Positions 44,371 through 52,917 of a DNA stretch of 64,000 nucleotides are shown here, piece by piece. A program made the position numbers and the translations under genes. Under the pieces are notes generated by a model. The model had not been told where the DNA came from, made no database searches, and saw only the letters and a list, made by a program, of their open reading frames with translations. Source of the stretch: Candidatus Thalassospirochaeta sargassi (GTDB lineage Bacteria > Spirochaetota > Spirochaetia > UBA9216); assembly GCA_028532855.1 (NCBI GenBank), contig JAQQAL010000021.1:1-64000 (forward strand), in the 5' to 3' direction. Each line of letters starts with the position of its first letter. Within the stretch, counting starts at the first letter, position 1.

Positions 44371-44958
44371 TTAACCGGATAGAATCTCAAGATTTGAGCT
44401 TAGAACATCTCCTGAAAAAAGAACCTGTAAGGCATTCTCTATATTAGCGCTGGCTAATCCGGGCAAAAGATCTTCCCTGAGAGCTCCGGCCAGCAATCCT
44501 ATGTTCTGTAGTCTCACATCAGGAAGATTCTCTGTCAGGATCTCATATACGGATGAAGTTCTATTTTCAGCCTCAGTCTTAATCAACGCCTCTGTAACCT
44601 CTTTCTCATCCCCTATTCTCACATTAAGACTCTGCCAGGAGGTGTTATAGTAGATGAGAACTCCGCCCGGCTTGAGGTAAGTTACCAAAGCCCTGTATGC
44701 CTCCGTTCGCTCAAGACAGACTGCAATATCTGCAGTTCCGGGTTCTATCAGCGGACTGCCGGCGGGGCCCCCTATCCTAAGATGAGACTCCACTTTTCCT
44801 CCACGCTGAGCAAGGCCGTGGGTATCAACGCCTTTAACCTCGTATCCGGCATCATCATAGGCCCGGATAAGTACTTCACTCAGAACACCAATACCCTGAC
44901 CCCCGACACCGCTCATATAAATATTAAGACTCAAATTCTTCAATTCTGTATTATTCAT
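44371..44958 (-). CDS. iorB: Indolepyruvate oxidoreductase subunit beta
   Basis: The start is taken at the ATG at 44958 (MNNTELKNLSLNIYMSGVGG), 195 residues, with GAGG six bases upstream; the track's 45030 start lies inside iorA. The N-terminal YMSGVGGQGIGVLSEVLI and HGLAQRGGKVESHLRIG are the marks of the gamma-type subunit of 2-oxoacid:ferredoxin oxidoreductases. It works with IorA to oxidise aryl pyruvates (indolepyruvate, phenylpyruvate) from aromatic amino acids to aryl-acetyl-CoA, reducing ferredoxin. It overlaps iorA by 8 bases. Confidence 0.92.
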   Translation of the reverse strand: MNNTELKNLSLNIYMSGVGGQGIGVLSEVLIRAYDDAGYEVKGVDTHGLAQRGGKVESHLRIGGPAGSPLIEPGTADIAVCLERTEAYRALVTYLKPGGVLIYYNTSWQSLNVRIGDEKEVTEALIKTEAENRTSSVYEILTENLPDVRLQNIGLLAGALREDLLPGLASANIENALQVLFSGDVLSSNLEILSG

Positions 44959-46843
44959 GCTCAGCCTCATTTTTCTTTTTAATACCAATTGCCGAAACAG
45001 GACAAACCTGTACGCACGAACCATCACCAATGCAGAGTTCTTTATTTACACTGATACTTCCGGTCTCTTTATTTACCATAAAAGACGGACAGCCGAATAC
45101 TTTTATGCAGGCTTCAATATTTTTACATTTCGCAGGATCAATACCTGCCTGTCTGTCGGGAGTGATTCCTCTATGCCGGTTTTCCCTTGTGAATTTTAAC
45201 ATGCATGGATGCCTGGCTATTGCAACACTGAAGCCCTTTACAGCAAGCGCATCATCAACCGCCTTTGTGAGGCTGCTCTGGCTGTAAGTATCAACCTCGT
45301 AGACTGCTTCTACACCAAGACCTTCAAGCACAGCCTTGATTGAAATCTTCTTTTTACCTGACTCGCTATCTGCTTTACTCCCGGCATGGTCCTGATGCCC
45401 GGTCATTGCGGTAGTCCCGTTCTCCATGACAATGAGGGTTATATCATGATTATTTCTTACTGCATTTATTATGCCGGGTAATCCTGCATGGAAAAAGGTT
45501 GAATCTCCCAGAATAGTTACTATTCGTCGTGTTCTGTTAAAAAGCGACAGACCTGCGCCCGTTCCGTTTGAATGTCCCATGCTAAGAAGAACTTTTCCAA
45601 ATTCATACGGACGCATATACCCCAGGGTATGGCAGCCGATATCAGCAACGGTGATATCATCCTCTTTCAATGCTTTTTTTATTGCGTAAAATGCTGAACG
45701 ATGACCACAGCCGGGACACAGCTGAGCAGGACGCGGCTTAATTTCAGTTAATGCGGACAGGGGTACTGCAGGGCTTTTAAGCCCAAGCTCCGGCCACTTC
45801 GAATTAATAAAATGCCTGAGGTTCTGCTGATTCAATTCGCCTATAAAATCATCAGGTTCAGTTTTACCGATAATTTTCAGCTTAAGCCCCCGGTCAAATG
45901 CAGCAGCCTTGACTTCCTTTTCAATAAAATCATCAAGCTCCTCAATGATAAGGACCTCATCATGGTTCTCACAGAAATCACAAATAAACGAGAGAGGAAG
46001 AGGCCAGACCATCCCGATAGTAAGGACATCAGGTTTATCCTCAATTTCCGACAGGAGGTCGGATAATGATAATGAGGGCAGTCCGCAGATAATTATTCCT
46101 TTTGACGCATTCCTGTCTGTCAAATAATTAAAGCGGGAATTTTCAGACCTCTCTCTGATCTTTCCAAGCTTCAGGATAGAGCGCTTCTTCATCGGAGCAA
46201 CAGCAGAGGTAAGGGGAATGTATTCACCAAAGTCCGGATCAAAAGACGGCCCCCTCCCGGATCTCACAATTGTTCTATCTCCAAAGCTCACCCTGCTTTT
46301 GGCGTGGCAGACATGGGTTGTCATCCTAAGAAATACCGGCATTTTATTTTCTACCGATATTTCTACCGCTTCGATAAACATCTCATAAACCTGCTGCGGG
46401 TCTGCCGGTTCCAGTACTGGAATATTTGTCATTCTGGCAAAATGCCTGTTATCCTGCTCATTCTGTGATGAATTAGCCCCCGGGTCATCCCCGAGAATAA
46501 TTACAAGGCCTCCTTGAGGTTCAAGCAGTGAAAACTGTACAACTGAATCGGACGCTACATTCAGCCCTACGCTCTTAAAAAAGACAACCGATAAACGTCC
46601 GTTTAAAGAAGCGCCGAAAGCTACCTCGGCAGCGACCTTCTCATTTGTAGAATATTCAAAATAAAACGGTGATTCATACTTAAGAACAGCCCTTGCCGCC
46701 TCAGCTATTTCGGGGGTCGGCGAACCGGGATATGTTGTTACAACCTCAACCCCGGCTTCTATCATAGCGCGAACAACTGCAGCATTTCCCATCATTATAT
46801 CTGAAAACGGTTCCTTCTCTAATAATATCTTACCAATATCCAA
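44951..46843 (-). CDS. iorA: Indolepyruvate ferredoxin oxidoreductase subunit alpha
   Basis: This 630-residue enzyme has the alpha-type domain (VVTTYPGSPTPEIAEAARAV), the TPP domain (LCPGCGHRSAFYAIKKAL, then TILGDSTFFHAGLPGI) and a C-terminal ferredoxin region with CIKVFGCPSF and CIGDGSCVQVCPVSAIG. The layout and length match IorA. The start is TTG with AAGGAGG 9 bases upstream. It acts in the cytoplasm in amino-acid fermentation, making reduced ferredoxin; the flavodoxin and EFR1 proteins in this window are possible acceptors. Confidence 0.95.
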   Translation of the reverse strand: MDIGKILLEKEPFSDIMMGNAAVVRAMIEAGVEVVTTYPGSPTPEIAEAARAVLKYESPFYFEYSTNEKVAAEVAFGASLNGRLSVVFFKSVGLNVASDSVVQFSLLEPQGGLVIILGDDPGANSSQNEQDNRHFARMTNIPVLEPADPQQVYEMFIEAVEISVENKMPVFLRMTTHVCHAKSRVSFGDRTIVRSGRGPSFDPDFGEYIPLTSAVAPMKKRSILKLGKIRERSENSRFNYLTDRNASKGIIICGLPSLSLSDLLSEIEDKPDVLTIGMVWPLPLSFICDFCENHDEVLIIEELDDFIEKEVKAAAFDRGLKLKIIGKTEPDDFIGELNQQNLRHFINSKWPELGLKSPAVPLSALTEIKPRPAQLCPGCGHRSAFYAIKKALKEDDITVADIGCHTLGYMRPYEFGKVLLSMGHSNGTGAGLSLFNRTRRIVTILGDSTFFHAGLPGIINAVRNNHDITLIVMENGTTAMTGHQDHAGSKADSESGKKKISIKAVLEGLGVEAVYEVDTYSQSSLTKAVDDALAVKGFSVAIARHPCMLKFTRENRHRGITPDRQAGIDPAKCKNIEACIKVFGCPSFMVNKETGSISVNKELCIGDGSCVQVCPVSAIGIKKKNEAEHE

Positions 46844-47007
46844 TTTAGAGATCCTCCTTTTATATAAGACATATTATAACCCGGAAAACTCAATAACAAA
46901 ACTTGGTGTTTTTATTATACTTTCCGGCTTCAGATTCATCACAGCTGATAGTTTAATTGAGAGTATACCTATCATAATTACACAAATATCGTTACACTCA
47001 TTCAAGA

Positions 47008-49131
47008 ATGAATGAACAGAACATCATAAAGTACCTGAAAAATCAGAAAAAAGAACCGGTAAACAGAACAACAATACTGAGCGACTTTGGCGGCCATGAC
47101 GAAGAAATGGTGACCAGTATGCTCGATAAACTGCTCGAGGCCGGAGAAATAGTGAGATATGACAGAATGATAGGCCTGCCGGAACAGTTTGACCTCGTTT
47201 CCGGAATACTCCGGATAGCCATGGGAGGATTCGGTTTCATTAAACAGGCTGCTGACGGAGACGACTTATACGTCCCAGCAAAAAATATCGGAAAGGCTTT
47301 CAGCGGCGATACTGTCCTCGCCAAAAAGCTGAAGAACCTAAATAAGTCAGACAGTTATATCGGGAAGGTTATAAGGGTGACAAACCGGGCCAAAACGGAG
47401 TTTGTCGGGACGTACCGTTCCTCGGGCTCTTATGGTTTTGTAACCCCGGACGACCGCAATATGCGAAACGCCTTTTTCATCTCCGACGATAAGCGGAAGG
47501 GAGCAGTAACGGACCAGAAGGTTGTTGTAAAACTCCTCACATGGAGAGACGGAAAAGATAATCCAGAGGGTGAAATTACCCAGGTGCTGGGACATAAAGA
47601 TGCACCGGGCATGGACATAACCGCCCTTCTCAGACGATACGAAGTATCAGCCTCATTCCCCGAAGAGGTCGAAACCGCCGCCGCAGCTTTATCAGCCGGA
47701 GATCCGGAGATAGATCCGTCAGGACGCCAGGATTTTCGCGATCTGCCCACAGTCACCATAGACAGCGAATCCACAACGGTTCGGGATGATGCAATCTCAG
47801 CGGTTGCGGGGGATGACGGCTCATACCGGCTATATGCTCATATTGCAGATCCGCTTTATTATCTATCAGCCGAAAATCCCGGCCCCATGTTCGATGAGGC
47901 GGAGAAACGCGGAAGGAGCATCTACCTGCCCGGGACTACGGTGCCAATGCTTCCCAGTGAAGTCTGCGAACACCTTGGAAGCCTGAACCCCGGGGTAGAC
48001 CGGCCGGCAATGTCGGTTATTATTGAAATAGACAAGCAGGGGAACTCAACCTCCGTAGATGTTGTTGATTCGATAATCAGGTCAGACGGATGTGTTTCCT
48101 ACAGGCAGTTATCTGAATATCTCGAAGGCGACAAAGAAAGCATAATGGCAGAACTGAAAGATGCTGGATTTCCAGCCGACAATTTTGAAGTTGAATTCCT
48201 TAGACTCCGGGATGCCGCAACTCTCCTCCGGGAGAACAATATACAGAAAGGCCGGGTAGAGTTCTCATCAAAAGATTTCTTTTTCGAATTCGATGAAAAC
48301 GGAAAAGCCATTGATATACAAGTGAAAGAACAGGGTATTGCCGAGCGCATTGTTTCCGAGTTTATGCTGGCTGCTAATGAATCCGTGGCTGAATACTGCC
48401 GACAAAAGGGTATTCCCTGCCTCTATCGTACCCAGGCTGAACCGAACGAAAGTGAGGTTGCACGTTACACCGAGAGCCTCAATCAGTTCGACGGGCTGCG
48501 CGGGATGGTTGGAGAACCTTTCACATCCGGACAGATGCAAGCCATTCTGAAAATGGCTGAGGACTGCGAGCGGCCGCTCCTGGTAGAACGGCAAACCCTC
48601 AAACTCCTCCGAAAGGCTGAATACTCAGTAGAACCGAAACCTCATTTTTCCCTGGCAACTTCCGGCTATTGCCAGTTCACTTCACCTCTCCGACGATTTT
48701 CCGACCTGGTCATCCATCGTTCTATCCGGCTCAGCAGGTTGGGCTCTGAAGAGAATAAATGGTTCGCAGACGCTGAAAAGCGGATCGAGGCCCTTTCTGA
48801 GGTTGATAGGACTGTGAATTTTATTTCAAAAGAGGCTGAGAATATGAAGAAAGCGGAATATATGAGCCAGCATATCGGCGAAGAATTCCAGGGAATTATC
48901 GTGAATGCGGCGAGGTTCGGCCTTACCATTGAACTGGAAAATTCAGTAAGAGGGCTTGTTCCGGTAAAATCCCTGAAAGACGATTTCTATCAGTTCGATC
49001 CTGAGACTATAGCGTTGACAGGGAAAGACAGCAGAAAGAGTTTCACACTAGGTGACCCTGTATCCGTGATCACTAAATCTGCCGATACTGTTTCCGGAGA
49101 GATCGTCTTTGAAATTGTAAATCATGATTAA
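47008..49131 (+). CDS. rnr: Ribonuclease R-type exoribonuclease (RNB domain)
   Basis: This 707-residue protein has an N-terminal winged helix, two cold-shock domains (GGFGFIKQAADGDDLYVP and GSYGFVTPDDRNMRNAF), an RNB nuclease domain (about 225-550, with YAHIADPLYYL and YCQFTSPLRRFSDLVIHRS) and a C-terminal S1 domain (VNAARFGLTIELENSVRGLV). It degrades structured RNA 3' to 5'. The catalytic acid cluster reads IDSESTTVRDDA: the canonical form I know is ID..... D.DDA, so one of the four Asp appears to be Val. The other three, and the downstream signatures, look intact. It is monocistronic, with a terminator after it. Confidence 0.88.
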   Translation: MNEQNIIKYLKNQKKEPVNRTTILSDFGGHDEEMVTSMLDKLLEAGEIVRYDRMIGLPEQFDLVSGILRIAMGGFGFIKQAADGDDLYVPAKNIGKAFSGDTVLAKKLKNLNKSDSYIGKVIRVTNRAKTEFVGTYRSSGSYGFVTPDDRNMRNAFFISDDKRKGAVTDQKVVVKLLTWRDGKDNPEGEITQVLGHKDAPGMDITALLRRYEVSASFPEEVETAAAALSAGDPEIDPSGRQDFRDLPTVTIDSESTTVRDDAISAVAGDDGSYRLYAHIADPLYYLSAENPGPMFDEAEKRGRSIYLPGTTVPMLPSEVCEHLGSLNPGVDRPAMSVIIEIDKQGNSTSVDVVDSIIRSDGCVSYRQLSEYLEGDKESIMAELKDAGFPADNFEVEFLRLRDAATLLRENNIQKGRVEFSSKDFFFEFDENGKAIDIQVKEQGIAERIVSEFMLAANESVAEYCRQKGIPCLYRTQAEPNESEVARYTESLNQFDGLRGMVGEPFTSGQMQAILKMAEDCERPLLVERQTLKLLRKAEYSVEPKPHFSLATSGYCQFTSPLRRFSDLVIHRSIRLSRLGSEENKWFADAEKRIEALSEVDRTVNFISKEAENMKKAEYMSQHIGEEFQGIIVNAARFGLTIELENSVRGLVPVKSLKDDFYQFDPETIALTGKDSRKSFTLGDPVSVITKSADTVSGEIVFEIVNHD

Positions 49132-49199
49132 AATCAACAATTAGCACGATCATTTAATTTAACCAATTCTGACTATTGATTTTATGGAATCTGGTTGAC

Positions 49200-49228
49200 A
49201 GGAGCCTCCTAACACAGGCTCCTTCTTT
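49200..49228 (+). terminator. Terminator after the RNase R gene
   Basis: AGGAGCCT-CCTAACAC-AGGCTCCT is a perfect 8-bp stem followed by TTCTTT. It lies between two convergent genes and may serve mainly the plus strand. Confidence 0.8.
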
Positions 49229-49246
49229 ATAAATACAGACGGTGAA

Positions 49247-50335
49247 TCAACTCCTAAGACTCTTTCCATAGGCGTCTGCTGCCAGGATCGCGGCATAGAG
49301 GCTGTCGACACCAACATCGAAAGGCATATTGAAGACAGTCTCGCCTTCAGCACAGGTTGCTTCTGCTACCTTTCTTATCTCTTCATCCGAGACATCTCCA
49401 AGGCCGAGCTGGTCAAGACATACCGGCAGACCAATGCTCAGACAAAATCCGGCAACCTCATCAATCAGATCCATCTCTTCATTTGCAAGGAATAACTGAA
49501 CAAGTGTTCCGAAAGCAACCTTCTCACCATGATAATATTCATGACAGCCAGAGAGCACAGTCAGTCCGTTATGCACTGCATGAGCTCCAGCTAATCCGGC
49601 ACTCTCAAAACCGATACCGCTGAGGTATGTGTTCGCTTCAATTATATTTTCAACCGCGGAGGTAAGAGCTTTTCTCTCTGCTGCGAGTTTCGCCTTGTAT
49701 CCATCTGCAAGAAGCGTATCATAGCAGAGCTCTGCCAGCGCGACAGAAGCTTTAGTTGAGAGCCCTCCAGCGCAGCTTGTAGCCCCTGAGGCCTCACATG
49801 CCTTCGCCTCAAAATAAGTCGCAAGCGCATCTCCCATTCCAGCGACGAGAAGCCTGGCAGGGGCGTTTACAATTATCCTGCTATCCATTAGAACCAACTC
49901 AGGGTTCTTAGGCAGGAAGAGGTACTCTTCAAACTCGCCCTGATCTGTATATATTACCGAAAGCGCACTGCAGGGCGCATCAGTAGATGCTATTGTAGGA
50001 ACAATAACAACAGGAAGCTTTGAGTAATGAGCGACCGCCTTCGCAGTGTCGAGGGTTTTACCTCCGCCTATACCAATCACAATATCAGCTGCCCCATCAA
50101 GGACCTTAGTCTTAAGTCTTTCAATCTCGGTCTTTGAACACTCCCGGTTAAACTCTTCGAAGACAACAGCATTTTCATTTCCAAAGGAGGCGACGACTAA
50201 ATCTTTTGTCCTTTTAATTGCTCCCGATGAAGCAATTACAAAGGGTGTCTGACCAAGATTTTCGGTTAGTGTTTTCAACTCTGAAATGGCTCCCGGTCCC
50301 TGTACATATCTTGATGGTGCAATGATAGTTCTCAT
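49247..50335 (-). CDS. gldA: Glycerol dehydrogenase
   Basis: This 362-residue iron-type alcohol dehydrogenase has IGIGGGKTLDTAKAVAH (NAD loop), metal ligand regions AGMGDALATYFEA and GLAGAHAVHNGL plus CHEYYHGEKVAFG, all in the GldA style. It oxidises glycerol to dihydroxyacetone with NAD, or runs in reverse. The start has GAGGG upstream. It has no operon partner; some members act on 1,2-propanediol or other small polyols, so the substrate is not certain. Confidence 0.92.
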   Translation of the reverse strand: MRTIIAPSRYVQGPGAISELKTLTENLGQTPFVIASSGAIKRTKDLVVASFGNENAVVFEEFNRECSKTEIERLKTKVLDGAADIVIGIGGGKTLDTAKAVAHYSKLPVVIVPTIASTDAPCSALSVIYTDQGEFEEYLFLPKNPELVLMDSRIIVNAPARLLVAGMGDALATYFEAKACEASGATSCAGGLSTKASVALAELCYDTLLADGYKAKLAAERKALTSAVENIIEANTYLSGIGFESAGLAGAHAVHNGLTVLSGCHEYYHGEKVAFGTLVQLFLANEEMDLIDEVAGFCLSIGLPVCLDQLGLGDVSDEEIRKVAEATCAEGETVFNMPFDVGVDSLYAAILAADAYGKSLRS

Positions 50336-50526
50336 AATTCCCTCTCTTATAAATATTATTTTATCGATACAAATATAGCATTACAGCTTCATTAAAGCAA
50401 GATCTCCAATTCGATATTTTCTGGATTTTTAATAGTGAAGACAAAACAAGCCTCTGCATAGAGCATCATATTATATCAGCAGCCATTATAATGCCCTCTT
50501 CTTGAACTATTATCGCTATAAAATTA

Positions 50527-50555
50527 TTGACTGTTAACGCAAACATTATTATATT
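50527..50555 (+). promoter_or_regulatory. Near-consensus sigma-70 promoter for the 49-codon gene
   Basis: TTGACT at 50527 and TATATT at 50550 are separated by exactly 17 bases. The predicted RNA would start about 20-25 bases before the ATG of the small gene. It is the strongest promoter-like sequence I found in the window. Confidence 0.75.
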
Positions 50556-50583
50556 ATGTGTATAAAACAATGAGGAGGATGTC

Positions 50584-50733
50584 ATGAAAAACATCAAAAC
50601 TAATCATCCAGAGATAGTTTGTCTACCTTTTTCAGGTGTAACCCCGTTCCACAAAAAGTATGAAAAAAACTGGGCTAAAACGGACGTTAAGTCATCAGTG
50701 TTTCCTTCAATGGGAGGTTACAGATTCTTCTAA
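50584..50733 (+). CDS. Solitary 49-residue protein, strongly expressed in appearance
   Basis: This gene is missing from the ORF track because of its length. The ATG at 50584 has a perfect AGGAGG six bases before it, a near-consensus promoter 29 bases further up, and its own terminator 24 bases after the stop. The peptide begins MKNIKTNHPEIVCLPFSG and ends SVFPSMGGYRFF. It has one Cys, no membrane helix and no signal peptide, with many Lys, Pro and aromatic residues toward the C-terminus and a GG near the end. I recognise no family. Candidates are a ribosomally made modified-peptide precursor, a small regulatory protein or toxin. No maturation enzyme lies nearby. Confidence 0.75.
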   Translation: MKNIKTNHPEIVCLPFSGVTPFHKKYEKNWAKTDVKSSVFPSMGGYRFF

Positions 50734-50756
50734 TTAAAAACAGACCAAACTATTAA

Positions 50757-50791
50757 GCCGCTTTTAGACATATTCTAAAAGCGGTTTTTTT
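50757..50791 (+). terminator. Terminator after the 49-codon gene
   Basis: CCGCTTTTAGA-CATAT-TCTAAAAGCGG is a perfect 11-bp stem with a five-base loop followed by seven T. It isolates the small gene as its own transcript. Confidence 0.9.
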
Positions 50792-50895
50792 GTATAAAAG
50801 GTTAATAATGAGGCCATGTGTCATTTTACAGGCCTGAAGGGTTAATTAAAATTCAGCTGAATTGAATATTTTAAATTACAAACTTCATAAAAAAG

Positions 50896-50922
50896 AGAGG
50901 ACTGTTACATTAACAGTCCTCT
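50896..50922 (-). terminator. Terminator of the TAXI-TRAP/MBL operon
   Basis: AGAGGACTGTTA-CAT-TAACAGTCCTCT is a perfect 12-bp stem with a three-base loop. On the minus strand it is followed by a T-run (CTTTTTTA), 27 bases after the MBL-fold gene. Confidence 0.9.
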
Positions 50923-50948
50923 ATAAACGATTTTAAAGATTTAATTAT

Positions 50949-51815
50949 CTATACAAATTCATATTTATAAACCGCCCCGTCTTTTACGATCCGCCCGATA
51001 CTGGGGGAACAGATGTGAGTGGGGAAAATCACAACGCCCGAATCAGCATATTCTTTAAAAAAATCTTTTCTGGTTTTTATAGCAAGTTCATGATCATAAT
51101 CAGGTCTTACATACCAGTCGGGATTCTTGCATTGCACAGGCGAGTGAATTAAATCACCCGTAAATATACCGGTTTCTCCCTCACTTTCAATCTTAATTGA
51201 ACAATGATTAGGCGTATGACCAGGAGTCTGGATAAACGACAATATATCTTCTAGTACGTAATCTCTACTCACAAGTCGAATCAATCCGGCATCAAAGACA
51301 GGAAGAACGCTGTCTTCGAGGTGATCGAGTGGTTCTGTTTGATGTTTATCAACCCAAAAGTTGTATTCAGTCTCCTGAATCACATATTCGGCATTAGGAA
51401 ATGTTGGAACCCAGTCATCACCCTTCTTTTCAGTAAACCACCCGACATGATCTGCGTGTAAATGCGTACTCACAACATAGTCGATCATATCCGGTGATAT
51501 ACCTATTGATGCCAATTCATTAAGAAGTATTCCATCGTGCTTAAGATGCCAGTGAGATCTGGTCGCTCTCTCTTTGTCATCACCTACACAGGAATCAAGC
51601 AAAATTTTCTTACTTCCTGTATCTATGAAATGACATTGGATTGGGAAAATGAGATCTCCGCTATCTTTATCCATAGCCTGAGGTTTCATCCATGAAGCTT
51701 CCCTTTCCCACATTTCCCGGGTTGTTCCCGGGAAAAAGAATGTAGGCTTTATGTCAGAATTCTCTGATTCTGTAATCCTGTAAATCTTAACATCTCCCAA
51801 ATTATAAACGTTCAT
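50949..51815 (-). CDS. MBL-fold metallo-hydrolase (lactonase-like)
   Basis: The ATG at 51815 has AGGAGG six bases upstream (the track's first codon is the GTG before it), giving 288 residues. The metallo-beta-lactamase motif is STHLHADHVGWF, the later His in GHTPNHCSI and Asp in FTGDLIHSPVQ. The family includes N-acyl-homoserine and other lactonases; the substrate here is open. It is the last gene of the GntR operon, 32 bases after the TAXI binding-protein stop, so it probably hydrolyses a lactone or ester of the imported acid. Confidence 0.85.
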   Translation of the reverse strand: MNVYNLGDVKIYRITESENSDIKPTFFFPGTTREMWEREASWMKPQAMDKDSGDLIFPIQCHFIDTGSKKILLDSCVGDDKERATRSHWHLKHDGILLNELASIGISPDMIDYVVSTHLHADHVGWFTEKKGDDWVPTFPNAEYVIQETEYNFWVDKHQTEPLDHLEDSVLPVFDAGLIRLVSRDYVLEDILSFIQTPGHTPNHCSIKIESEGETGIFTGDLIHSPVQCKNPDWYVRPDYDHELAIKTRKDFFKEYADSGVVIFPTHICSPSIGRIVKDGAVYKYEFV

Positions 51816-51847
51816 CACAGCACCTCCTCAATCTGAAATTATATTTT

Positions 51848-52864
51848 TTAGTCAATCATTCCCATTTCTTCATAAAATTTAAGTGCACCAGGGTGATAGG
51901 GCACAGGAACTTCTGAGTTCATTGATTCCGGAGCAAATCTTTTGAAATTTCCATATGCCTCAACCATTGCTTCTTTATTTGAGTAAAGGGTTTTAACAAC
52001 TTCGTATACAACATCGTCAGGCACATGACTTCCACATATAAGAAAGAACTTAGTTTCTATCATCACTGTAGGATCATCCACAACACCAGTTGCATCATCT
52101 GCCGGTGACATTAAAGTAAGTTTTGCTGAAGGAAAGTACTCAGAAATATCCGGCAGTTCTCCATCATAATCTATATTCAGATATCGCCATCCCTCAGACA
52201 TTGTTGCCATAGCCTCTTTTCCAGCACTGACATTCAAAGTAATAATGGCTGCATCAACTATTCCCTGTGAGAAATTCTTAATCGCTGTTACAAAACTCGG
52301 GGTAGGGACTAGCTGGAAATCATCAGAGCTCACACCTGATGCTCCCAGAAGAGCTTCAGAATAGTAGTGAAAAGTACGTCCTCCTGAATACTCCGATGAG
52401 ATCTTTTTTCCTTTAAGATCAGCTATAGTTTTTGCGTCACTTTCAGTTGCTACCGCAAAGCCTGCATAATTTGGTATTGTCGCAGCTACAATCCGGATAT
52501 TAGGGTTTGCTTTTCCGTCAAAAACCTCTATTCCTTCATAGGCGAATGTTGCCTCACCACCATTCGACAACCCGAAATCTAGTTCACCACTATTAATCAT
52601 TGGAATAAACGTAGATGATCCAGCGTATGGAGCAACCCTGAACTGAAGATCACCTTCTTCGATTAAAACCTTTGAAAGTGATACACCCATTGTATAAAAG
52701 AGTGAACCTGAAGGATTTGTACCTATATCCAGATATCCTGCTGATTTAGGTTTGGAATCATTAGCCGTCTGTGCCTCTGCCTCATCTGTCTTACTGCATG
52801 AACTTATCATGGCAATGACAAGTACTGACAGAAGTACTGCAAAACTCTTCTTCTTAAAACTCAT
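51848..52864 (-). CDS. TAXI-family TRAP transporter solute-binding lipoprotein
   Basis: The start at 52864 (MSFKKKSFAVLLSVL) is favoured by AAGGAG six bases upstream, giving 338 residues. The signal ends in a lipobox (AMISSCSK), so it is lipid-anchored. The mature part begins GYLDIGTNPSGSLFYTMGVS and contains DLKGKKISSEYSGG, typical of TAXI binding proteins, a TRAP subgroup known to bind glutamate or other carboxylates. It hands substrate to the fused permease encoded upstream in the same operon. The substrate is unknown. Confidence 0.93.
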   Translation of the reverse strand: MSFKKKSFAVLLSVLVIAMISSCSKTDEAEAQTANDSKPKSAGYLDIGTNPSGSLFYTMGVSLSKVLIEEGDLQFRVAPYAGSSTFIPMINSGELDFGLSNGGEATFAYEGIEVFDGKANPNIRIVAATIPNYAGFAVATESDAKTIADLKGKKISSEYSGGRTFHYYSEALLGASGVSSDDFQLVPTPSFVTAIKNFSQGIVDAAIITLNVSAGKEAMATMSEGWRYLNIDYDGELPDISEYFPSAKLTLMSPADDATGVVDDPTVMIETKFFLICGSHVPDDVVYEVVKTLYSNKEAMVEAYGNFKRFAPESMNSEVPVPYHPGALKFYEEMGMID

Positions 52865-52917
52865 AAAAATCTCCTTTTTCTGCAATTGCAGATTTTATCC
52901 CCATAAATAATTACAGG

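Noticed and set aside
47008-47100. Possible replication or plasmid signature near the RNase R gene
   Set aside because: The sequence is ordinary coding DNA; no iterons or Rep protein seen.
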